From assembly GCA_958450365.1 (NCBI GenBank), contig CAUEEP010000742.1:698001-762000 (forward strand): a stretch of 64,000 bases of DNA, in the 5' to 3' direction. Shown here piece by piece: positions 21,356-32,300 of the stretch. Source of the DNA: Mesorhabditis belari (lineage: Eukaryota; Nematoda; Chromadorea; Rhabditida; Rhabditidae). How positions within the stretch are numbered: position 1 is the stretch's first letter; each line of letters begins with the position of its first letter. The translations under genes and the position numbers were made by a program. The notes under the pieces were generated by a model. It searched no databases. It was not told the DNA's origin and was given only the letters and a program-made list of their open reading frames with translations.

Positions 21356-21957
21356 AATTTTAAAGAAAAAGGACGCGTTTTAGAAAACCAATTGAGAGAA
21401 GGACAATCGAGTTTTTTTGCTCCTTTTTTACAGCATTAACTCCTTTAAAACTCTATCATTAACATTAAAAACGCAAATTTTACATAACTCTTGCAAAAGA
21501 CATAAAAATCTCTAAATCTAAGAATGTTTTAGAGCACAAAAATAGAGAAGAAACGGCTCAATTTCACAAAGAAAGTGCAAAACGAGGAAATCGCTTAGTT
21601 GCTTGGCATATTGTATTCGAGATTCGATCGGGTAACTTGGGGTGATTTTTCCTTTTCTTTCGATTTTCTTCCCGTCTAATCCCCATCTTCAATATTCTCG
21701 GCTTAATATTTTTATGCGAATTAAGCCTTCTTTTCTCCTCCTTTTCCCCCAGATTTAGCCCATCTTTAAGAGAGAAAAAAGCTGATGACATAAAATCCAA
21801 TGAATGAGAAGCGATGGATTTGATTAGATAACATCAGGGGGATAAAGGGAAAAAAAAATTATCAAAAAAAAAGTGCATTGATTAGAATTGAAAAGTGTTA
21901 AAATTGAAAATGGCTGAAATATTATGATAATTTTTTTCTTTACAAAGAATATCGAAA

Positions 21958-22006
21958 TATATGTCGTAGCCGATTATGAATGATTCATAATCGGCTACGA
22001 CATATA
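21958..22006. repeat. Perfect 49-bp palindrome
   Basis: Two 24-nt arms (starting TATATGTCGTAGCCGATTAT) are perfectly complementary around a single G. The core GTCGTAGCCGATNAT also occurs once near 5738-5755. It is compact enough to extrude as a cruciform or be the remnant of a foldback element. Confidence 0.9.
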
Positions 22007-22404
22007 CAAAAATAGGATGAATTGAGTAAAAGTTAGGGTAGTTTTGTGAAAGTTAATGTAAACAGGGACTTAGAAAAATTAGAAACCAATTTAAAACTCA
22101 AGAGAAATGCATTATCGGTGTTCAAAAAGCTCATAATTACATTTCCAAATAGGCTACAGTTTTCAATCCGTTTGGAAAAAAGTTGTACTTCTGAAAAACA
22201 ACTAAAATAGCCACCCATTTGCTCACAACGGATCGTGACTTTTGTGAGCGATAATTACGTCTCCTTTTGCACAAAACAAATGGTTGTTTGCAAAAAAGTA
22301 TTGTCGGAAATTAAATGTAAACAGGGAAAAAGGAGAGGATTTTGCTAGTGCCAGTGCTGACACCCCCACAAAATCTCACCACAAACCCACAATCACCAAA
22401 AAAT

Positions 22405-22794
22405 TATTTTGTTTAAAAAAAAGGAGATTTTTTTTTTTTTTTTTTTTAAACGAAAAGTTAAAATTAAGGTTTTTTCTAAAAAAATTTATTATAAAAAAAA
22501 CTTAATTAAATTTTTCTTAAATTTTTTCCAACAACCCCCAAAAAAACGGAATTTGAAAAATTTTAATTTATAAAAACAATTTATTCAAAAAAATTTTTTT
22601 ATTATTTTTTTTTTTTTTTTTTTTTTTACCCTCTTTTTTCTTAAATTTTTTTTATTTCCAATTAAAGAAAAGAAAAAGAAAGTGTTTTGGGGGGGGAGAA
22701 GAATTTTCTTGGGAGGGGGAATTTTTTTTTCTTGGGGAAATTTTTATTAAGGGCCCCCGGGGGGCTTTTGGAAAGGGGGCCTTCTTGTTTGAAA

Positions 22795-22825
<31 letters not shown>

Positions 22826-23690
22826 CCTTTTTTTTTTTTTTTTTTCTACCTTTTTCCCTTGTGCCGTTTTTATATTTATTTAAAAAATTATTTTTATATT
22901 TTTAAAATAAAACAACACAAAAAAAAAACATCCCCCCTAAAAAAAAAAAAAATCCAAAAAATTCGGTTCTGTTGGAAAAACCTCCTAAATTTTCCCCGGG
23001 GGCCCACTATTGGAAAATAAAAATCCTCCCCGAAGAACAAAAAAAAACAAAAAAATCCTAAAAAAACCAAAAAAAAAAAGCAAACCAAAAAAAAGAAGTA
23101 GGAGAGGGCCCCGGGTCAATTCCGCTTTTCATTTGGGGGAACGGGGTGGGCCCGGCTGTCCAGAACACCCAAGAAAAAAAAAAAAAGAATAAATATAAAA
23201 ATGTTTTGAAAGTTTTTTACCCCTTTTTTTTTCTTTTAAATTTTTAAAAAATTTTTGGTTTTCAAAAAAGGGCCTATTAAAAAAATACCGCCCTTTTTTA
23301 AATGGGTCCCTTTCCCCGGTCCTTTTTCAAAGAACGCGCCCCCCCCTTTAAAGATAAATTATTTTTTTAAAAAAAAAACCATTTCAAAAAAAAAAAAACT
23401 ATACCCTAAAAAAAGTTCAAAATATATTTTTTTAAAATAATTTTTTTAAATTATTTTAAATTTAAAAATAAAATTATTCCCCCAAATTTAAAAATTTGAT
23501 AAAAAACCAATGCCGAGAATTTACCAAAAAAAAAATTAAACAAAAAAAAAAAAAAATTTTTTAAAAAATAAAAAAAAAAATTAAATTAATAAGGAAACCC
23601 CAAAAAAATCAAAAAAATTTAACTACAAGGCAAAAATAAATAAAAAAAAACCCCCAAAACAAAAAAAAACAAAACGGGAGCCAAAAACCG
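22405..23690. other. Homopolymer-rich block, probable sequence artefact
   Basis: Nearly every base belongs to a run of one nucleotide (long A and T runs, with runs of G and C such as GGGGGGGAG, CCCCCGGGGGG, CCCCCCCC). The surroundings are not like this. Words such as 'aaaaaaccccc' and 'ttttccccgggggccc' look like run-length inflation from poorly polished long reads. No gene can be read here. Confidence 0.6.
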
Positions 23691-23694
23691 GCCC

Positions 23695-23835
23695 GCAGCA
23701 ATAGCAAAATAGCACAGCAATAGCACAACACTAGCAAAATAGCACAGCACTAGCACAGCAATAGCACAGCACAGCAATAGCACAAATAGCACAGCAATAG
23801 CACAGCACTAGCACATCATGTGCTGTGCTATTTGT
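23695..23835. repeat. AGCAATAGCACA-type simple repeat
   Basis: Irregular tandem AGCACAGCAATAGCACA words, ending with a short inverted copy (TGTGCTGTGCTATTTG). Confidence 0.85.
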
Positions 23836-24531
23836 AAGAAAAACTCTTGAAACAAATGCACAGATAGGGATTGAATGCAAATTGTGGCTTTGTCATTGGC
23901 ATGGGAAAGTGAATCATTTCATTTCCAATTCATAAAACGAAGAAAAAGCAGTTGATTCGATGAGAAAAATGGGTGGGCGACCCGAAATTTTCCGGGTTAA
24001 GCAGGTAGGAGAGGGGGAAGGCTGGCTAGAGCCGCACAAGAGCCAGTCAGAGTCCCCACTTGAAATTCGATCATTTTCCCCAAAAAGCCCATAGTCCTAT
24101 AGTTGAATATCAAAAAAAGGACAAAGCCATGTGAGGGGGGTGGGAATTACCCAGAAAAGAGGTAATTTATAGATTTACGCCTCGAAAATTATGTCATAGA
24201 CCAGAAATAGCACAAAGGCGATGAAGAAGGCGATTTCGAAAACAATGTTTCAATTTTCGCGACAATTATTTTAGAATTAAGATTTTATTTCTAGATAACC
24301 CCAATTATTCATCTCAGCAAATCTTTGCCATGTTCATGAAAACGTTGCTGTTTTTTAACGTTTCCTCAAAAATCCCACTCGTCTTCCCCAATCAACAACC
24401 CTACTTCACAAAATTCTTCAAACCAAAGCACCACAAACAGCGCGACAATTTATTAAGTACATCAAAGAAATAGTTTTGACTTATGTTCCATTTAAGATTC
24501 TTCGTTGGGTTGAGCGCATGCAGGCAACACA

Positions 24532-27500
24532 TCAATGCTTTCGGCGACCCGATTTAGCTAAATAAAGGAATATAATAAAAATTTCCGGTGAAATTAAAAA
24601 CTATTTGCTTGTTTCAATCTAAATCTTAAATCCGAAAAAGTAATCCCGTACTTCCGTGGTCATTCGACACTCCTTTGCTCACTTTGTGCTGAGACTTGGG
24701 CTTTACGAGAGGCTAAAATGATAAAATTACAAGAGCAAAAACATAGATGTACCTTCATGTTGCTTTGTACTGGGGTCTGGGCGGCGTGTTGAGAGCCGGC
24801 GACTTGCTGCTTGATCTGAAAGAAACAAAATAGTATTGATTATTGAAGATTGAAGTGATCACCGATGGGAGCTGATGTGGCTGTGGTTTGGGCGGTTGTT
24901 GAATCGGTTGAGTGCTCTGGTTTCCTTGAAGAACTGTACGACGTACCGATTGCTGTTGATCGGGTGGCGTTTTCCCACTGATCACCTCGAGTTTTTGAGA
25001 CACCTAAAAATATTCAAATTTTCAAAGTTACCTTCGACAAAATATAAAGCTTAAAAACTTGAGCTCGCGCATTTACTTATCTACTTGAAAAAACAATGAA
25101 ACAAACCACAGTCATCGTGGCTCGTTTCACGCTCGTTTGCTCCCAGCAGTCCTTCAAAATGAGTAGTTGAATTTCAGCCGGCGTGGTGATCGGAAATTCG
25201 AGCCGTCCACCAGCTAACACCTAAATAAACAAAATTTTAAAAGTTAAAAAATATACTCAAATTACCTTTGCTTTCGTGTCCGCATTCGTCAATCCATTGT
25301 ACGGTTCCTCGGCGTTCGCAAAAACCTCCCACACTGTAAAGAGAAAGCAATTAGCTATACCATTAGGATGTAATTCATTTACCAAGAACTCCAAAGGCCC
25401 AAACGTCACTCTTAAGCGAAAATGTCAAAGTTTCGATTGTCTCTGGTGCGAGCCACTAAAAAAAATATTTTTATACTATTTTAAAGTTTTCCTTACCTTC
25501 ACCGGCATCTTTTTCTTCTCTCGGAGGGAATAGGTTTCACCCTCTCGCGAAAGTCCAAAGTCCGAGATTTTCACCTAAACATTCAAAATTTTAGTGGAAA
25601 AGTTAGATAAAGCCATACCATAAGTCCTTGATACGTCGTAGCAATCAAACAATTTCGGGCTGCCAAATCACAATGAATGATTCGTTTGTGATGAAGGTAT
25701 TCGATTCCCCATGCGGCATCCTAAAACACAAACATTAATCCAGCTTTCGAACGTTAAAAACTTACTTGAATGAACGAGATTTTAAGTTCGGCATTCAACT
25801 TATCTCCAGTAAGCAACAAATATTTGTCGAGTCCTCCGACGTCCACCTAAAAAAATATGATATAGAATTAAAGGCGAAAAGTTCAAAAACAAACCAGTTC
25901 CATGACAATCAACAACGGCTCCCTTTCGACCACCACACCGTAAAGCTTCACAACATTCGGATGATCGACATTTCGCATCAAACGGGCCTCTTTCATCACT
26001 TCCTTAATCTAGAAAGACAAGATGAGGTTTAGTCAGTCATTTACCCGCACCTTTTCCTTGCTCATGCTCTCCTCCGTTTTTGTTTGCTTCACCGCCACAT
26101 CGATTTCCTTGTTGATGCCTACATGTGGCCGAATACGAAGCTTTGCAGTCCACACATCACCATACTGTCCTAAAATCAAACCATGGTCGCTTGTTCATAA
26201 ACTTTAAACCTTCGCCGATTTTCTTTTGCAGAGTCACATTGTCGTGTCTGAGTTCCCAAGGTGGTCGTTTGATTGGATTGATGAGCACCGTGTTTGGAGA
26301 CTAAAGCATACAAAATGCACCTGGACAACAATACATTCAACTCACTTTCTTATCTATCGGTTGCCTAGAGAGCCGATACATTTGGATAAGTTCACCGGGG
26401 GTGTCTGCCGTGAGCGTTTTATCGTTTGTCCAGCGAGACGGTGGAGTCGTTACCTCTGGAGTGAGAATAAAGTGGCGGAGCTAAAAAAAATTAATAACTA
26501 ATAAGCTCAGTTAGCTGTAGCATAATTAAAGCTAAATTTTCGCAAAAGTGGAACAAACCGTTGACTTCAGGCTACCAGGCACACTGGATCCTGAGTTGCT
26601 TGGTGCACTGCATCCTGAGTTGACAATGTCGGAACTTTCGGTAGGCTTCTTCTCGTGGCTGGTTTTCGAAAGTCGGGTAGTTTTTGTGTGCGGCTTCATC
26701 ATCGAAATCTTCGAAACGGATGGATGGGCTCTTGCGGCGTTGTCACCAGTCTTGAGCTTTCGTGTCCCCTCACGCGAACGCCGAAGGCCAGAACTCTAAA
26801 TCAACAAAATCAATACACGACTTGGCAAAATTAAACAACAAAATTGGACCGCCATTTGCAGCATTTCACGTGACAGCTGTTAGTATAATGAATTAGAACT
26901 AACTTAGAATTAAACTAAAATCAGAGCCAAAGGACAAACAGCAAAAACCAATCAATAGTTCAAACCGACCTCAGGTTTCTTTGGGTGTGGGTGTTGTCGC
27001 TTTTCAGTCTCAGCCAAAGCCGATGCGGATCCACTGATGTGCGATGGAACAACCGCTCCAATTCCACTATTGCCTTCCTTCGGTGTTGAAATTGTTGGAT
27101 TCGTAGGCTAAATTTAAAGAGTTAAAATGAAACATGTAAGCTCTTACAAAATTCTAAATGAAAAAAAGCATAGTTTATGGATTTAAACGTAATCAATTCT
27201 ATCATGTAGACATGATTTCGTAAGTAAAACTGAAACAGTCGGAAACATTCTATAGTTTCAGTACTACTTATTGACTCGAGACTGAGTACACTGTGAAGTT
27301 TCAATTATACTTTAAAAAGGCTTACATCGGGCGCAACAGCCAGTGAGAGAATCAGCTTTCGTTCTTCGGTTAACTTTGATTGTGATGTCCGCAGGAGAAA
27401 GTCGCCCGGTGCTCGCAAAAGCAGCGGCAGATCCTCTCTAAAAAGAAATCAGTTAACAAGTTTTAATAGAGGGTAAAAATTTTAACAATGTACTGCTATC

Positions 27501-27812
27501 AACCTACCAACAACACTTTATAGTTGTAAGCTCTTACAAAAAGTTAAAATTCTTTGTAGCCAAATTAGCCTGCCTAGCTTTACCTAATGCTTGAAAAATC
27601 TAGTGTTGCTAAAAGTTTAGCAAAAAGCCAAAAACAGCATATCGAAATGCAAAATGATAAAAAAAGCCTGCTTAAGGCGGCTTCTTGATAATGGCTAGAA
27701 CTCGCCAACGGGTAAAGGGAAAGCAAAAAAACGAAAGCAAAAATGAAACATACCTCGGGAGCAATCCATGGTAGTACTCCTCGTCCTCGTAGTTTGCTTT
27801 GAAAGAATCCAT
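24532..27812 (-). CDS. SH2 plus tyrosine kinase, Fer/Fps-like, with split SH2 and HCD motif
   Basis: Cytoplasmic tyrosine kinase of 605 aa, 18 exons: 27812-27754, 27437-27326, 27107-26970, 26795-26559, 26480-26346, 26300-26210, 26169-26045, 26008-25895, 25846-25766, 25720-25619, 25574-25497, 25455-25383, 25333-25266, 25220-25107, 25003-24863, 24815-24753, 24712-24652, 24557-24532. All phases agree and it stops at TGA. SH2 starts YYHGLLPRED and has GDFLLR (Arg36, the phosphotyrosine-binding Arg); after 125 inserted residues (58-182) it resumes with HFILTPE and TPGELIQMYR. Kinase domain about 243-510: glycine loop GEGQYGDVW, Lys285 in VAVKQ, catalytic loop IIHCDLAARNC (HRD Arg replaced by Cys381), DFG 403-405, Tyr413 in the activation loop, WLAPE, and a GVLVWEVFANAEEPYNG subdomain. 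The C-terminal tail is Q/P-rich. Many nematode paralogues are germline-expressed; that role here is inference. Confidence 0.95.
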
Positions 27813-29318
27813 CGGAGAGAGAAAAAATATGACAAATTGCGCATTCCAAAAGTTTATATTCAGCGGATAAATTCAAATGTCGCAAAATTAAACGTAAAGT
27901 TCATCTATTCAATTGAATATCTATTTATTGTAGAGAAGCATCGAAAAAAAGACTTAAATCTCACCACGTCTTAGAAAAATTTGCGGGAATTCTTTGCTCC
28001 ATTTTTTTTTCGGCGCAATTTTTCGTTTTGCTTATGGTTACGCCTAATTTCATTAGTTTTTGACACTAACCATTTGTAAAATCGCTAGTTTATGTTATTC
28101 CTTGAAATTTGAAAAGTTTTTAAGTCCTAAATCTTCCGGCAGCGATAACAATATTACTGTTTTGACGATAACGGCTTTCGAACAACGATTTTACTGTTTT
28201 ACTTTGATTTTAACATCTAAAAGTTACAATATCCAAAAAAAAATAAGCCACAAATGATTCGTTTGAAGACAAACCGCATTCTGGTAACTATGATCCAGTG
28301 TGTTTTGCAAAAGCTGTCACTTACAGAATCTATTGTCCATTTTCCAGTATTTATTGTTTAGGAATGAGGCGTGAAAACGACAAAAACTTGAAGCCAACGA
28401 GCAAGAAGTTTCGGGAGTACATCGCTGAGAATCTTCCGAAAGTTGATCTCTGATTTGTCGCCTTGATAGTCTCAATTGTCGCGTATGAGCTAGACTTGCC
28501 ATCCGATGGATCGAATCCGGATTACATCGGATTGAATCCGATTCGATGACCCCATCCCATCCATCGGATCGATCCGATAAAAGCCTCTATCGAGAATTGA
28601 AACTTTTCCGATTCGATCCAACAGAATTTCGGTCGGATAGCAAGTCTGGTATGAGCATGTTTTGCTGCATTTTGTTTGTGGTAATCTTTTGGCATAAAAT
28701 GATGTTATCATTTTATTTTTTACGTTGTGAAATTCCCGGAAAGCGAAAAGTTTTTCAAAATCTAATCCTTTTATTTCTCTTTTCACTTCGTTCATTTGAG
28801 CAAAAGAACGCAAATATTACAAAAATGACAACTTTCAACGAAACGATAAAATCTGTAAGTATACAAAGTGTGAGAAGAAAAAGGTTGTAATAATCACAGA
28901 TCATCGCAAAAAAAAAAAAAAAATGGTTGGATTCATTAGTCGCTTAATTTTTGTCTATAACGCGCTAGGTAAGAAACTATGCATGGCGGGAAGTTCGGGT
29001 TGAGAAAAAAGTTGCACTATTTTCTCAATTCTTCGAGAAAATGACAAATCAACAAGAAGTAAAAATGAGTTTACAAAAATAATACCATTGATCGAAATTT
29101 CCATATCAAAAACACATTATGTTTCAAAGAATTCTCTCGAGGTAAGACATAAACGAATAAAGAAAGAGAATCGATTTGTACACAACTAGAAAAAAATTGA
29201 CATGGATCAAGTTATTAAACAAAATACATTCTCAAAATCGAAAGGCACTAGGTAGCTTGTGGAACCCATAACGGGCAGGGAATACAAGTTATTAAAAAAA
29301 AGTCGTTCGTAGCAAAAA
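27813..29318. other. 1.5-kb intergenic gap between kinase and ape-1
   Basis: It contains the kinase 5' flank, one small MITE (28491-28648) and AT-rich sequence. I see no further coding exon. Both neighbours are on the minus strand, so ape-1 lies upstream of the kinase, but 1.5 kb is too far for a typical nematode operon spacing. Confidence 0.7.
28491..28648. mobile_element. 158-bp MITE, family F, 8-bp target duplication
   Basis: The ends TAGACTTGCCATCCGA and (other strand) CAGACTTGCTATCCGA are flanked by GTATGAGC (28483-28490 and 28649-28656). The inner sequence is made of GATCC/GGATCGAATCC words. The CAGxxTTGC-like end and 8-bp duplication are typical of hAT elements. Confidence 0.87.
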
Positions 29319-32300
29319 TCATTGAGGTTTGCCCAGCTTTTCTGCTGCGTTGTTGTTCGACTCATTGGGGATTTGGAAGGGCACGAAGTTGAGTCTAAAT
29401 GTTTCAAATGAAATCTTCATTGCAACACGATTGTCAAACTCATACAGTTAAGCCAATATTCTTAAAATCCAAATACACAACTCACTTTTGGCGGTACTTG
29501 ATTGCTGGATACAAGGAGAGATATGTCCGCGGACAAAGGCCATTCTGCAACGAGCCATCCGTCAGCTTTTGTTCACATCTAAAACAGTAACTTGAAAGTG
29601 TAACAAAGATGTTCTCGTAAATAAGTCCAAATCTCACCTCCACCACCCCTTCTCCTCATCATCTTTCTGTAGCACTCTTAACTCATCGCCACCCTCAAAC
29701 GACAACTCGTCCTCATATTGAGCATCATATGAATAAGCAGCATAGATCTGAAACAGATTTTATTTTAAATTGCTATCCACTTTTTACCACTACTTAAAAA
29801 AAATTAAACCAAATTTTTGCACCTTTCCTCCATTGACGACACCAGTAGCATTATGAGCCGAGAGCATGTAATTCAAACAACCATCGTAGCCTGAACAACA
29901 TTAGTTTAACTTATAAGCAATTCACTTGAATCTTCTGGAAATAAAGATGCTTTGAAAATGCTTACCATCCTCCTCTTCTTCACATTTCTCAATTGGTGTT
30001 TCCATATCGGAAAGGGTGGCCGCAAGTAAACAAGCACCGCCTAAATCATAGAATATCTAGTTTAAATTAAATAAATGAAACGAAATGAAAAAAATTTAGA
30101 CACTTACCTTCAACCAACAAGCGAACCATCGGCAAATTGTTGCAAGAAGCGGCACAATGAAGGGGAGTCCAACCATCAGAATCCTAAAAATCAATAACAT
30201 AAAAATTTTCTTAATGAAGATTCTATTAACTTGAGCCAAATAAAATTTACCTGAGCATTAACATCAGCATGTTTATCGATGAGGAATCTCACGATCTCGT
30301 AGTGACCTGCGCAAATCGCATTGTGAAGAGCGGTGATCCCCTCATCATTCGCAGCTGAGACATCGGGAAGCTAAAACAACAGGTTTTAAAAAAACAAAAA
30401 CTTTAAAATTCTAGACAAAGCACTTAAAAATTAATTCTGTTCCAATTTTGAAAATGTCCTAGACAACCATTTTTGTCTGGTTCTTTCCACAACACTTGAA
30501 GATTAATGAAAAGAGAAAGAAAATAAATGCGAAGACAAACCTTTTTGGCACAAGAAACAACGAGGTCCATTTCTCCTTCGAGAGCCGCATCCAAGAGAAG
30601 AGCTAATGGGTCGAATTCGATTCGGCGTGGTTCCTTCTTCAGCCCGAGTGGTCTCAAAATTCCCTTGATCACCTTCTTCTCGGGCGCGATCTCGATCTAA
30701 ATAGAGAAAAATGAGTTAGTAATAAAAGAAGACTTTATGCTAAAGGGTTTTGGGTTTCTATATTCATTATATTTTTGAAGTGGTACAACACAACATGAAC
30801 TACTAATTTTGACCTTAATAAGTTGTGAAAGCGAAAGTGGATCCTTTCGTCGATTTACCGTCCAACGCAGTGTTCGGTACATCTTCTCAAATGGAAAAGA
30901 GTTATAAAAAGAAATGAATCTATGAAATGAGAAAATAAATCTATAGAAATCAAAGTCACACGACCCGGCGGGGAAAAGCCGTGTGTGAGGGTAATTGAAA
31001 GAAGTTTTTCGGGAGGGGGAGGTATGTGGTATTGAGAAGAGAGAAACGTTCCGAGGGGATTAGATGCAATCGACACGCGTTTCTGCAAATGATTCTATGG
31101 CTTCTCACAGAGAAATTTTATGTGTGGATTTAGAGAGGAAATAAGTAAGTAAAAAAAAACTGAAATTTTTGATAAAAATTGATCGAAGAGATGAAATTCA
31201 ATTGTACCCTAGGCTCGATCGATGAGAAAATCTCAGTAAAAGAACCAAAAATCCCAGAAATTTCTCCGACCTAAGTATCAGAACGGTTCTCGAAAAAAAG
31301 TGAGTTTGTTTTCATGAATTGTAGACAAAAACACATCTCGCCCTCGCCAAATTGGGGGCGTCACAGTGTGGATTGGCCCCAAATTCACACTTTTTTTGTT
31401 CAGAGAAGGGATTGAGTTGAACAGCGAAAGAGAAAGGGGGCAATGTAAAGGGATTGTTAGCGAATCATGGGGATTCACAAGAAGAAAAAGACTCCAATTC
31501 AGCGTTGGGTTGATGGTGGTTGGGTGACCACTCGGCTTCCGTTCTAACAAAGTCGAGACACCAAAAAAGCGGCAAAACATCGGTGAAAATTTTTAAAACC
31601 AAAACCTATTTTTAGAAGAATAAAAATGCTGAAATAAACACCCAATTTGGGTGTAAGTTTTGAACCAACTCAAAATAAAAAGACCTTTGCCCTTTCAGGA
31701 CATTAAATTTTGCAAACTTTTTTAATTTAGAGCCCAAAATCGAGCAATAAAAAGAGTTTTTAGGTGTGGGCCAAAAAAAAATTTCAAGGACTAAAGGGGA
31801 TTTCCAAGGGATTTCAAAGAGATAATTTGTTTCTCTTTGAGATCGCCGCAGAAAAAAAGAGGGCCAATTTCCCAGAGGAGAACGAGGCCGACCCGGAAAA
31901 GGAAGGAGGAAGGACAAGATGAAGGGGTCGGGGAAGGGCCACGGAAGACCCTGGATAGAAGGGAAGGGGACCCCTGGCCCCAACTCTAGAATAGCTCCAA
32001 TGTTCTCTTCGAGATCCGCCTAGGCTCCTCTTTTTTCTCCAAGTGATAGATGAAAAAAAAAACGGCTGGCCTAGGGCAATTCCTTGACAGATCGCCACCA
32101 GATTTTTGACTACTAGACGAGGGCACTTAAGATTAGCAAAAATGTGAAAAGTTGACCTAGGTGACCAAATCTGCAATATTTCAGTATTACAGTTATCCCA
32201 AAAACAGTTTTACCGTTGAAGTATCGGCTTTTGGTCGAAACTTTGTTTTTTCGTTCGTTTGCCTCACACAAAAAATCGTTCTCTAACCGAAGACCCAATG

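Larger units (their letters stand above)
12324..24531. other. 12-kb repeat-dominated intergenic region
   Basis: No coding exon I can support lies between the receptor start and the kinase stop. It holds simple repeats (12712-12835, 13441-13707), foldback elements (14071-14940, 16222-17074, 19289-19963, 20777-21355), dispersed repeats (17258-18720), a hairpin (21958-22006), a homopolymer-rich block (22405-23690) and AGCACA repeats (23695-23835). A 124-codon open frame at 17527-17901 shares a segment with 20520-20590 and looks like repeat, not gene. Confidence 0.7.
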
